Shown here: positions 25,819 through 39,700 of the stretch, piece by piece
How the letters are laid out: each line of letters starts with the position of its first letter
Position numbering within the stretch: the stretch's first letter is position 1
The notes under the pieces: model-generated
Databases searched by the model: none
What the model saw: only the letters and a program-made list of their open reading frames with translations
Told to the model about the DNA's origin: nothing
Position numbers and translations under genes: made by a program
Assembly: GCF_003286085.1 (NCBI RefSeq)
Contig: NW_020825332.1
Location: 1,607,001-1,671,000 of the forward strand
Direction of reading: 5' to 3'
Length of the DNA stretch: 64,000 bases
DNA from: Drosophila persimilis
Lineage: Eukaryota; Arthropoda; Insecta; Diptera; Drosophilidae

Positions 25819-27663
25819 CAACAGCAACAACAGCAGCAACAACAGCAGCAGCAGCAGCAACTGCAGGTGCAGCAGCAGCAGTTGCAACTGCCCGTCGGAC
25901 ACCATGCTCTGATGCAGCAATCGCAGCAGCAGCAGGCCATCCACCGGGCCGAGGCGCGACGAGGTGAGCATCTGGGAGCACAGTTCGCATAGGAACTTGG
26001 TGTTGTACATAGCCTGAAAACCGTTAGAGAGCTGAACTGAACTGAACTGAACGTTGGCTGAACTTGTTGCACGGTCCCCCGCGGGGCCGTCGCGTCACCG
26101 CCGATCCAGGCCACATTTTCATTATACAAAAAAAAAAATATATATATTTTTTATGGCCAAACATTTCATTAGAGCCGCCTCCAATCTGTGCTTTGCATCG
26201 CTCTGCAGGCTCATCGCTTGTGAATGTTACATATATTTTACATCCTTTTATTTCAACCCAAAATGATCGAAACTGATTTCCAGCTCTTTTGTTTGACAAA
26301 ATTCTGAGATGATGAAATGAGAATGCGAATGAGAGAATGAGAATGCCAATGAGAATGCGAGTGATTGTGTGTGTATCTGGCATTTGGCTGCCCATCAGGT
26401 CACATCGGTATACATATGTACATATATATCTGCAGCTTTCCTTCAGGCAGGTCGGGTATACGGGTATACATATATACGCTGACGTTGGTAATCTCTTCAT
26501 TAGTCCTGCCCAAAGGAGGCTGGAGTCCATGCTGCCACAAATAATCTCCCAGCTTAAAAAAGCGTTAGGGTCTGTTCCTTTTGCCGTTTTTCCCTTTCGC
26601 AGATCGCATTTCGCATGCAAAATTCAATCAAAAATTACTTAAACATATATAAGAAGTACTCGTACAGCAGCAGCAGGAACATAAGCAGGAGCAGTCCTAC
26701 AACCAGATCCAGGACCAGGACCAGGACCAGGACCAGGACGCACAGAGCCATGCCATCTCCCCAGCAACAGCAGCAGTTTGACCCATTTTCCGAGCAAAGC
26801 TTTTGCCAGGGGCTGGTGCTGACGTATGCGTTGATATTGTACGGCAAGGGGATGGAAAAGGGGTCGAGAAGAAAGGGAGAGATGGACAGAGAGAAAGAGA
26901 GAGCTGTGGTAGGGGGAGTGGGAGTGGGAGTGGGTGTGCGAGTAGGAGTGGGGGAGTAGAGGTAGAGAGCTGTCCAACAGCCGTTGGCAGGTCATTAAAA
27001 AATTATGACCACACATTGTTCCCCCAGATTCCAGCTTCCAGCCTCCATCCTCCACTGATGTGGATGTTGTATATATTTAGCACTCTTTCTGTTCTGTCCG
27101 AGGAACAACATTCTCATTAAATAAAGGAAATCAGCCTCAGGAAAATGGCAAGCAAATACTGCACGTAACAACTGCTGGGGGGAAAACAACTCCCGTCAAT
27201 TATTAATGGTTGATTCAATCCCCAGGAATCAGGTCAGAGCCGGGTCCAGGCATCAGGTGAAATAATTAATTCCACTTCCACAGCCATTCCATTCACTTAA
27301 TTGCAGCAGCCAGCAGCAGGAAGAATCCTAGCTATCTTCAGCCTCACTGAGTGGCTGGCTTCCTTCTCCTTCTCCTCCTTCATCACCATCTTAAGCTCCA
27401 TCTCTCTTTTAATAGAAGCAATTTAGCTATAAATCTATTAGGTCCCCGTGGTCGACATGGCGCCTCAAGGCTCCTGCGGCACACAAATCCAGAATGGCAG
27501 CTCCTCCTCCGCAGGCACATCGTTCCATCGCAATTATTTCGAAATCAATTTCAATATAAAAGTTCTGCTGTGGCTAAGAGGGTGTTTGCCAGCTTGTTGG
27601 CTTAGTCAGGTTCTGGCTCAAAGTTTTTCCTTTTACCAGTGTCGCTTTTCATGTTTTGTGTCT

Positions 27664-27700
<37 letters not shown>

Positions 27701-30700
27701 GGGGGGGGGGGGAGAGCTCGTTAAAAACACTTTGCTGACGTCGTCGTAGTCGTCGTGGCTGGGTGTTGGCATTGTGGCAACTTTTCAATGAACTGTAATT
27801 GAAACTGAAATGCAAACTGTGCCGCTAATTGCCAGCAGCTGGCAGCGTTGCAGCACAAACCAGAAGACAGAAGACAGACACAGAGACCAGAAACAGCAGC
27901 AGCAGCAGCAGCAGCATTCAGAATTCAGTATTGAGAGGCATGCCCCACCACCACTGCAGTGGCAGTAGTGGTAGTAGTGGCAGCAGTGGCAGCGAGTAAA
28001 TACCATTTAAATGTGTGGCATGAATAATTTATGATTTGCCTTCGGTTGTAGTTTGAGTTTTTGAGTTGCGTTCTTTGTGCATGCCCCATCCAAACCCCAC
28101 CGCTGCATGTACCGTACCGCTGGCATGTCTGTAACCTATGGCTATGTAGATCGCAGGATCACAGAACACTCTCGACACTGAAGGGGAGCGACACCAAGAA
28201 CCACCAAGAACCACCAACCAATCAACCAATCAATCAACCAACCAAGAACCAGCTCCCAGCGACAGCAATCCCACTCGAATTGGAGCTCGGAGCTGAGGAG
28301 CTGCGATCCAGCCAACCAACTCCCGATTAATTACTCTTGTTATTCGATTTATCGTATTCTTGCAGATACACAAGCAAAACATTCCCACGGATTTCTCTAT
28401 TGTAAGTCGCACAATTTGGACAGAACAAGAACCAAGTCCCCAAGCAAAAACCCAAAAAGAAACGATCAGAAAAACAACAAAAAAGATTCCCACATTCCCA
28501 AACACGAATCAACAACCAAGAACCAACAACCAACCACACATACATACAATACACACACAGCAATTGTTCCAACTTCTATAACTACTACTATTCTATCTAT
28601 AACTAAACTATCTATGACTACTATTTGATAGAATATGTATTTCATTTTATTATATACTATTTATAATAATACTCCGTATACTCCTTGTTTGTTTGTGCTT
28701 CAATGTTTTCAATGTTTTTTCCCTCTATCGCGGGGTATCCTCCTGGTCTTAAGGGGCGCCCACCTAAGTATGCTATAGATATTTTTCCAAGCGCCTCGAG
28801 CGTACAACATTTTTGACTTTTACGAGGAGGCGAGTGCCCCTCTGGGGGCGCGTCTCAAGTATCAATAAGCAGAATGGGCGACTTGTTGCCACATCACATC
28901 TCACATCTGGACACAAACTACTATTTTGTTCGGCCTCAACTTTAAGTCAGCCGAAAATCGAATCGTTTTCCCCCCCTCCCCACTCTCTATTTTTTCCGAC
29001 ATTCAGTCTGCGATTTTTGTATGCGCCCCGCGGACGCTTGTCTCTTTTTTAAAAACATTTTTGTTGTGCCCCACAGCCCAAACGCTCGGCGCATTATTCA
29101 TGCAAACAGCAACAGCAACAGCAAACAAAGAAAAACGAAACGAAACGAAAAACGAAACGAATGAAAAATTGTGAACGAATTTGTAACTTAAGCCTTAATT
29201 TGCAGCCATTTGCTTTGAGCACTTGATTCCATCTTGCCGCCCCATCTGTGTGTATCCCGTATATAAGTGTAATTTCTTTCGTTTTCTTGCCACGTTCTCT
29301 CGCAGCGGACGAGGAAATCAGCGACAAGGCCTCAACATGCGGCAAACTTCTCATCTTTCTATCCGTGGCATTAGTGATACTGACTCTGCCCTTCAGTCTC
29401 TTCGTCTGTTTCAAGGTAAGTACCAGGTCCCAGGTCCCAGTACCCAGTACCCAGGCCACAGGTCCCCCCCCCCCCACCACCCAAATGGCATGCCAATCCC
29501 GATTCAGATTTAGATCTGTAAATTTCTATATTTAGTTCTTGCTCACTCTGCGACCTTCTCCAAATACTCTGACATTTTCCAATCCCATTCCCATTTGCAT
29601 TTGTGTATTTCTCACTTACGTGCCACACACACACACACACACACATACACACATTTGGCATTTTGCATTTTGCATTTTTCAGGTGGTGCAGGAGTACGAG
29701 CGAGCGGTTATCTTCCGTTTGGGCCGTCTCATGCAAGGTGGTGCCAAAGGCCCAGGTGAGTACACCACGTTGCAGGTGGCAAAAGGCAAGAGGGCAAGGG
29801 GGCAAGGGGGCAAGTGGGCGGCAGGAAGGCAGTCAGGTGAGTGGGTAAGGGGGTAACCGGGTAACGATGCTATGCAAATTTTTAGTGCCGACGAATTTGT
29901 GTTAATTGCTGCACTTGCTCCAAATTAGCGCGACTCTGGGGTGACTCTTGCCGTGACAGCTCTGCTCTGTTGCAGATGCTGCTCCCATTCCGTGTGGGTG
30001 GACGGCAGGAAGAGATTATGCAAAGTTTCCCGTTACACCCGTGCCCACTCCCCCTCCCCCCCGACTAATAACTTTTCCTCCATCATCACACGCCCCCTGC
30101 CGTGTGCCCCGTAACGAGCGTATAATGCATCTTGGCCACAATTGCAGGTATCTTCTTCATCCTGCCCTGCATCGACTCGTACGCCCGTGTGGATCTGCGT
30201 ACCCGCACCTACGATGTGCCCCCACAGGAGGTAAGTCCTGGCCTGCCAGTATGGCAGATGCAGCACCAGCCATTTAGCAGCCACCGCTGCTCTCTTTGAT
30301 GTTGATGTTGTTGTCGTTGTTCTTGTGTTGTCCAAGCAATAACGATGCAAATTTTATTTATTTTAAATGCCCCCCCACCCCTAAAAACACGCCCCGAACA
30401 CACATAACCACACACACACACACACACACACACATGACAAGCTAAAACGATGCCAAGTAAAGCAGAAACCAATTAAACTTTTAGCTTTAGCCACAAGTTA
30501 TTCCAGCAAACACTTTTGTTAACAGCAACATTTTTCGTTTTGGCTTTTCCTGCAAAGAAAAAGACTCTCGACACCCACACACACACACACACCAGACACA
30601 CAGATACAGGACACACAGGACACAGACAGGGCTTGCCGACAAAGACCTGAATATGTTGGAGGGATCCGCACGACGGAACATGGTCGGAATCCGAATTGTT

Positions 30701-33700
30701 GTGTGGATTCTGCTGACAGCACAACACAGCACACACTCACACACACACAGAGATAGATCCACACACATGTACACGCAAACAGTACACGCAACTGGAGCGT
30801 GAATTACGCATACGCAACGTTGTTTTCTGTGTCTGTGACTGTGTCTTTCTTTCCGTCTTTCTTTGACTTTTTTTCTCCCTTTTTTATTTTTGACGTTCTC
30901 CTTTCCCTCTCTTTCTGGTTGTTGTACTCATTGTTGTTGTTGTTGTTGTTGTTGTTGTCGTCGCATGTCACGGCGTTTACTTTTTTTGGGTTTTCATCCA
31001 TTTTGGCTTTTGTTTTCCTTTTTTCGTTTTCTTCCTTCTGCGTAACTGTGTAACTGTTCTGCCTGCTGCAGTCTCTCTCTCTCTCCCTGTGTGTATGTGT
31101 CTTCCTCTCTATGTATACGTATCTCTCTCTCTACATCTATATCTATATCTATGTCTATCTTTATCTGTATCTATTAATGTATCTATCCCCAGCCAAAAAG
31201 AAACTATTCTATCCACACAAAAAAAAACCCCAAACAACAGCCCCATCAACAACAGAAGCAAATTCGTTTCCCCACAACATCTATATCTATAGCTATATCT
31301 ATATCTTATTCCCCGCTCATCTTTCGTATACTTTATTTAACTTTTTCTTTGCTATTCACTTTTTTTTTTGCTTAGAATTGGGTTCATTTTTGTGGCCGGG
31401 GGTGTGTCCGTCCGGGCAAGCGGTTCTAATGGACCACTGCATTGGGGGCACACCAGAACACCACAGCACCAGCTCACACATTCACACACACACAACTCAA
31501 GCAATTGCTCTCTCTCTCTCTCTCTCTCTCGACTCTCGTTGTTGTTGTTCTTGTTGTTGTTGTTGGTAGTCTTTGCTGTATCCTTGTATATCCTATATAG
31601 CATATATATATATATACATATATATTTTAAATACTTTTGTATGGTACCCCTTACTTGTTGTCGTATTGAAGTTGTACAATGTTGCAGATTTTTATTATTA
31701 TTGCCATGGTAACGGTGCACTCAACCACATGACCACCACCACCCACCACCTACCACCCACCACCTACCAACACACCAGCACCACTTACACCCCACAGATA
31801 CACTACCCATACAACCACATCCTCACACAAAGGCCCCATCAAGATACGCGGCTCGCTCCATTTATTTTTGGGAATTTTTGCGGCCAGCGAAAGGCTCCCT
31901 TTAGCTTCACTTATTTGATCTTTTATCGCAGACCACTGAACCATCCCGCCACCCAAAAACCAAGCCCCCCCACACAGCCAGCCCATCCATTTTTCATTTT
32001 TCTACCTGTACATATTTCATTGTTGTATAAAGTGGAAGACCGAACCCAATATGAAATATTAACAAAAGAGGAGCAGTATTCAGCGAAATGGCAACTGAAT
32101 TTAAGATACGAGTAAATGCCGCGATGCTGCGATGCTGCGATGTACGCTATAGTGGTAACTACTGGTTGGATTTCAACATCTCTTGCTGACGTCACGCGGA
32201 GCAAACTCCCACACACACACGGACACAGTCACACACACACAACCACAAAAGTCAAATATTACATTGCAGTTTCGCCTTCATTTTTTATTCCCTTATTTCT
32301 TTAGTTTTTTTTTATTTTTCCGTTCTTTATGCATATTTGCGATTCCGGACAGGATTCTCTTGTCTGCTTGTTCCTCGGTTTTGCAATTTGAGTTTCAGTT
32401 TCAGTTTCTGTTCGCATGAAGGCCACTGCGGCAATGCCCTCGATGGTATACTTACGCATCCACCCACAACCCCCCAAAAAAACTGGAAAATCCATCAACA
32501 CACACACACACACACACACACACTCAAACCACTCGAAACACTCATACAACCCGTAAAACACTCAACCAAAATCCTCCTTTAAAGTGTCATTTCATAACGA
32601 TTTTATTTGTCCATTCGATGATTTTTCTTTGGAATCCTCATTTGAATCGTATGGTAATCCGTAAATGTATTTAGTTTTTGATGTCTTTTGAACCATTACC
32701 TTCAAGTTATTACAATTTGCATAGCTCTGTTAAAGCTCTGATTGTTTTTTGCAATTAGAAATGAAAAAACCCAACAACCAACAAAAAATATGGCTAAATC
32801 AATGTCTAACCAAAATCCAAAAAGCAAAAAACCAGAAAATCAAATCGCCGGAATGCATAGCAACTGAAAATTCTCTAAATCTCTCTATCTCTCTCTCTCT
32901 CTCTGTCACTCTCTGTGTTCAGCGGAGCAGCACACATATACATACATATGCAAAATGCAAAACGAATTGGCGGGGCGGGGGCGGGGTTCGAAAAACTCTA
33001 AAGAAGGCATTGGCTCTATCTCTCTCCAACACAGAAAACTACACACACACACACTCTCTCTCTCTCTCTCTCTCTCTCTCGCTCTATCCATCTATCTATC
33101 TTTCTATGTATCTGTCAAACTGTCTGTCAATCTATCTCACTCTCGGCTTGTGCAACGAAAAGTTGATGAAGAAATGAATGTCAAATGTTTGTTCACTGAA
33201 CACAGGGTGCAGCACTCACACACACACTCACAGAGTGTCACTTCAAACACGCACACACAAACACAAACACAAACACGCACACGCATAGAGCAGATACAGA
33301 TGCAGATACACAAATCATATCTTTAGGTCTTGCTGAACCCAGAACAAAAACCAAAGAGTACTCCACAAAATTAAACGTTAATTTGCACAACCAGCTCACC
33401 CACCCCCAGCAATCCACCCACCTATCAAACTATCTATCTATCAATCTATCTATCTATCTATGTGTATCTCTCTCTCTGTCTATCTAAATGTGTGTCTTGC
33501 TCACTCTCCTGCCACTAAGCAGCCACAAAACTGATCTCTCTCTCTCTATTTCTCTATCTAAAATACATATGTATGCCTCTCTGCGTACCCCCCACTCTCT
33601 CCCTCTCTCTATCTCTCTTTATATATAACTCTATATATACCTGTCTCTACCTCTATTTCTATATATATATATATATACATATATACTGATTTTGTTTTTG

Positions 33701-36700
33701 AGCTATGTGTAAGTTTTGTTGGTAGCAAAACAGATTGTTTTTCCATATTTAAAACCGGAACAGAGCCAACAATCCCTCAGAACAACCAAAAAACCAAAAA
33801 AACAGAACAGAACAGAACAATATATCAAACAAAATGCACTTATTTGATACGCCCCCACTCCACTCCAACCCCCACCCCAACCCACGCCCGTGTTCGGTTA
33901 AGTGTTGGAATATTTTTGAGAGCATGCTAAATATATATTTTCATAAATGTCTATTCTAAAAAGCTTTCTAACTGTCTAACAAAAACCAAAAATAAACAAG
34001 TACAGACCCAAAAACAGAACAAAGTCCCAATTAATGCTGGCCTTAACTTAAAATGTTAAAACTGTTTAAAAGTACGACCAAGAAACCACAGAATAAACCA
34101 CCATTCAATTAAAGAACAAAACGAAACACTCACAAAACACACAAAGACATGTTCACATGGTCTTCAGTTTAGTTAACACTCACATTGACATTAACATCAA
34201 CATCAACATTGACACGCTCACAGACATGGAAACACATGAACAGCTTTTAGTTTTGACCCACCACAAACCCCACCCCCCACCCCCCACCCCCACCCGATAA
34301 AATGAACAACAACAGTAATTGTAATGTATTGTACAACTAACTAATTAAATCGTTACAATTTGATTTGTTTGAGCCCAAGCGAAAGCGAAAGAGGACGCGC
34401 ACCCCAAAAAAACGAGTACAGAACCAAAGAACCAAAAATGAAAAAAAAAAAAAAAAAAATACAGAAACAGAGTATACCTATATATATCTGAATATATCTG
34501 CTGAGCGATGGTATATCCACATATATATATGTATAGGCACATCTGAACAAAAAGAGGGGCAAACTATCGAGCAAGCAAGCAATCCATGTCGAGTTCATCT
34601 ATGTGTGTTTTGCGTGGTTTAGGCTGTTGTGAAATGGAAAAAAAAAAATGAAATGCCCGTAAGCAGCTCCGCATGAAGGCTCCTCCTGACTGGAGAGCAG
34701 AATCAAGAGCCAGAACCGAATTAGATCCGCCGCCGTAGATGCCCCGCCAACGCGTTAGAATCGTGAATGTACCACAGAATAGAGTCTAGAGCCCCCCAGC
34801 ATCATCTAGAAACAGCATCTGTAGTTGTCCTTAGACTAAGAAATAGTTAGAAGAAGCGAAAGGCTCTGCCCCCCACTGTCGCTGTCTCTGTCTCTACCTC
34901 TACCTCTACCTCTCTCTCTCTCTCTCTCTAACTCTCACTCTCTGAATCTCTGTCGTAGTCCGTGCATCGGTAGAAGGTAATCAAATACTCAACAAAAGGT
35001 ATACTCTAAACAGGAATCAAAGATATTTTCAGTTGATTTCATTTGCAAAAAGAAAAAACCAGTCAAAAAGCAGACAAGAAACTGTGCAAATTGTAATAAA
35101 TAACTTAATTATGTTTATTGAAAACTCATTAGTTCAGGCGTTACAGTGTATAAAAACGTTCCATCGTTTATGGAATTTTCATTTCATCTAACTCTACCTC
35201 TTTCTCTAAATACTATATCATGTCTCTATCTCTCTCTACTTCTATTTCTGCTCTCATTTCTATGATTTTACCATGAATTCCTGTGTTGTTTTTTCTTGCT
35301 CACCCTCTGGCCATGCACACCCACAACCACACACACAAACACAATTCTATTTCTCGGTACAGACTTTAAAGTGCATTGAATAAGCGCCTTATCCCACCCA
35401 CCCTCACACCCACCCTCACACCCACTCACACACACACACACACACAAACCCACACACTCTAATCACAAAGCCAACCCCCCAAACAGCCAACCATCCACTG
35501 ACTATTGTTTGAAATAATAAGCCATTGCATTGTTCTAGCCAAATTGTTTTAGAGTTTGTGCATAGAAGGCAGAGGCTTTGCTTATTCGTTCCTGTTTGGT
35601 GTTCGTGTTGGTGTTGGTGTTCGTGTTCGTGTTCGTGTGCGTTCATAATCGAGTGGATTGTCCATGATTATGTGCAGGTATGCAGAGCGAGGGGCCGTTC
35701 AATAGAATTTCTATGCACAATACAATGGGAAGATTGAATTTGTCGATGATTTGTTTTGTCAGATTTAAGGTGCATTTTCCTTAAGCCTAATGAAGAAATC
35801 CACAGGAAATAGGCGACCAGCAAAGGATATTTCTCATAGAATATTGATAGGGGAACGCTAGTCGTATGTGTGGCTCAATAAAACAATGCATAGGTTGTTC
35901 AGTCAGCTTTAAGCCCCGGAGTTCGACTTCTTCTATTCATAAGCATACGCACTGGTGTCACAAAATTCTATTCTACTTTGCAGAGGCTTATATTTTCGGA
36001 AATTGAATCAGCTTAGTAGCTTCTAGTTCAAAGAATGAAGAACAGTGCACTGTTCGCAGCTGTTTAAGCTCCTGCAGTGGAAGTTCAATTTAATGTTGAC
36101 TTTTTTGTAATTATTACCCCAGGATTCAGATCACAACACGTATACGCCATGCTACCTGGTCATTGTCACTTATATTTCTGCTGCTCTTTTGAAGTTATTC
36201 GTATTCTCCTCAAAAACTTATGCAGTGCTTCTCGCCCTGCTCGATTCCCAGCCCTGATACGCACAGCAATCTGCATTAAGCGTTAAGCCATGCTGCTCAC
36301 ATCAAGCATTCGCACTGTTGCCCAACAAGTCTTCAACTTCTATTGCTGCTGCTCACATTTCACTTGATTTTTATGGGCAAAATGCTGGAAATTTGCGATG
36401 CCAAAAGTTTGAGGAGCAAAGCCAGAGCAGAACTACCCTCGTAGCTGCTCGAGCACAAACGATGACACTAAACAACATTGACACCACAGCTAGGGGCTTT
36501 GTGGAGCCGTAAAAAGCGGTCTAGACTACGCCGAACAATGTTTGGGCAGGTCGTAAAACGTCAAACGCTTTGTCAGTGGAGGGAAACTTTTTCCCAGTGT
36601 ATAGATACTGCTCGTACATATACACACTATATATCTGAGTGTGTGAGTGTGTAAATAGTTTTGGCATAAGTTTAGCCAACTTATGAGACGGGAGGGGCAA

Positions 36701-39700
36701 GATGCCTGTGGCGCAGGCAAAAGTAACACAAAAAAGAAATGTTGAAATTCGATTTGGGCTTCATGGACCGAAGCTGACACAATGGGAGGACAGGGCGAGT
36801 AAACATTGCCTTGCCGTGTGGATGGTGTAACCCTCCAGACATCCGGAAGTGTACATAAACCTAGTCACCCAGCCACCCAGCCACCCACCACCCCTTCACC
36901 ACGACCCACCCTTCTACCCCCCCACAGCCCTGATGGAATGTAAGACATTTTCTGCAAACAATTTAAGACCTTCCTTTCGATGTTTGAGTTCGATTCGCTT
37001 TTGAGTTGAGTTTCACTTCTTTTCGGCTTATGATTTGCGCCTTCTCCTCCACACACATGCATAATATGTGCCCCACTGTAAGGCAGGCACATATACATCT
37101 GTACAATAACTTAACTTATACACTGTAACCTCAAAGCTCTTGAGTTTGTTCCACGTCTCCGCTATACCGCATATCGCATATCGCACATCGCATATCGCAT
37201 ATCGCAAATTGCAAACTGCTAGGATAAGTCTGGGGCACGACTTCTATCTGGTGGATAAAGTTCGCTGAATGCAAAACGATGCGAAAAGACTTTGCGCACA
37301 AAGCTGTAGATACAGATACAGATGCAAATGCAAATGCAAATGCAAAAATACACGGATGCACTGTCACATAGATGCAATAATCAAAATGGAAGACCCACCA
37401 ACCTCCCTGATTCCCGCCCCACCCCCTGCCACGCTTTTGTGTGTGTTTATGTGTGTGTGTCTCTTTTGGCATTGTCCTGGTCCAAATGGCAAAAGTTTTG
37501 CACTCCTTGCACTTAGTTCTATTAGAGAAAAGCGGCCCAAGCAGACAGACGTTCAAGTCAAGTGCATTCGCACATTATACCACTCTCGGGCCAAGAAGTG
37601 CACATCTGCACATCAGATACTACTGGCCCCGCACAGATACAGTAACCAGATACCAGATACAAGATACCAGAGATACCAGATACAGATACTTTTCACCATA
37701 GCTTAGCCACATGTGTGCGTTTGTGTATATACGAATCTCTTCTCAAAGCTACTCGTAGTCCTACTCGTACTCGTATCTGTATATGTATGTATATGCAAAG
37801 ATACAACACGTATCTTTATGTATATGTTGGCAACAACAATAACAAGCAAATAATAAAAATAACTACAAGTACAAGTACAACAAAAGAAGGAACAATAGAG
37901 AAAAAGCAAATGTCCCCCAACTTGTCCCCCACTGCATCTTGTAGGTTCTCACAAAGGATAGCGTTACGGTTTCGGTGGATGCAGTGGTTTACTATCGCGT
38001 ATCAAATGCAACGGTCTCTATAGCGAACGTGGAGAATGCTCACCATTCGACCAGACTACTGGCACAGACTACTCTACGAAACACAATGGGAACTCGGCAT
38101 TTGCATGAGATACTCAGCGAGCGTATGACGATTTCCGGCACAATGCAGGTGAGTTCAAACCCACAGTCGGCACACAGTCTTCACAATCCACAGTTTGGCC
38201 TGGAGTGCAGTGCACGCGTCCATCACACCATAACCACCAGAACCAGACTCTCCTCCTCAACAGACCCTCGAACGAGCAGCAGTAGCAGCAGTAGAAGTAG
38301 TAGCAGCAACAGCAGCAACAGCAGTAGCAGCAGCAGCAGCCTTCCTCTAATTTACTTAGTGGCCTCCGCACAAACAAACAAACAAACAAACAAACAGGGA
38401 AATCCGAGCAGGATAAATACAGTCAGAAAGGCAGAAGGACGGATGGACAGGAGGACGGAAGGACAGAAGGACGGAAGGACAGACAGGCAGCTGCACTAGC
38501 AGTGCAGTGATTCCTGACAGATGACATTCCACCCGCTGGATCCTAATTATTCTGCAGCATCCCGGGGAGATATAAAAGTTAAAGTTTTCCTTCCTTCCCA
38601 GCGAAATATTAATTGCAAAATTCATCATGTGCCAAAGGCCATGCCACGTCTATCCTTCTCTCGGCTCCCTCTCTGTGTCTTTCGGTTTTCGTGCCTGGCA
38701 TGAAATAATCTGGCTCTAAAACGCTTTTTCATAGCTGAAAATTGAAAAGTGAGGCAGCGTACGCGGAACAGGGAGCAGCGAACAGGGAACAAGGAGAGCT
38801 GCAGGGGATCCGCATATCTTAGCCGCCAGCCAGCGAGCACAGATGCCAACTTAACCCAAATTCCATGGCATGCCCGGGCATGGGGGTTTCTCTCTCTTTA
38901 TTTATTTATTTTTCATGCCATATGAAAAATAGTTCAAAATCAGGCAACATCTCGAGGAGCAGCCGTTGCTGTTGCTGTTGCCGTTGCCACGTCGAACATG
39001 TGCAAAATGCCAAGTTGGGCCCTCAAACCCTGCCGACTCCTTTCACTCCGTTTGGCTGCTGCCAAGTGCTGCTGCATTTTCAGCTTTTTCCATTTTCCAT
39101 TTCAAGGATGTGCTGCTGCTGCCGCTGCTGCTGCTGCTGCTGCAACGACCCACAAACAATGTGCCTGAAAAATGTTATGAGGCGTCTAGGCGGCTAGGGG
39201 GTGAAAATAAAAGCAAACTAAAACTAAAACGAAACGAAACTGTTAACGACCTGAAAAACGCGTGTAAACAAAAACTAATGTATTTTTACTGCTATTTCTC
39301 ACACGGCTCATCCACCACTGCCACCACCAACAACCAACAACCAACCTGCAACCAACCACCCACCACCCAACCAACTACCTGGTCCACCGTCCTGGTCCAA
39401 TCATAAACAGGTTCAACTCGACGAAGCCACCGATGCCTGGGGCATCAAAGTTGAACGTGTTGAAATGTAAGTAGCACAGCTCTCTTCTGCCCCACCGAGC
39501 AGCCTGAAAAGGTTTCTATTTCTATGTCAAGCTTGGAAAATATAAATAAAGTTTTATAAACGTTTGCCACATTCGGCCAAAGCCGAATGTTTTCATACTC
39601 TAAGGGGATTTGTTGTCACATGCAGGTATATTTTGATGATATTCCATGATAAGAGTTGTCTTAGGAGCAGCGCCTTTATCCTACAAGGGATTCGTTGTGT

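Larger units (their letters stand above)
25964..29305. other. intron between the third start and the first constant stomatin exon
   Basis: Contains the 36-nt cassette exon candidate at 28366-28401. Also present are a CAGGAC hexamer array (about 26699-26735), GGGAGT repeats (about 26916-26950), a (TG)n tract running into a G run (27666-27712) and CAG triplets (about 27894-27915). No other coding region is supported. Confidence 0.55.

Noticed and set aside
25300..26010. Minus-strand Leu-rich and Ala/Val-rich open frames
   Set aside because: They are the complement of the CAG/CAA repeat in the plus-strand poly-Gln exon.
36077..36286. 69-codon open frame in the large stomatin intron as a nested gene
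   Set aside because: Short, no domain, no supporting promoter or poly(A) signal.
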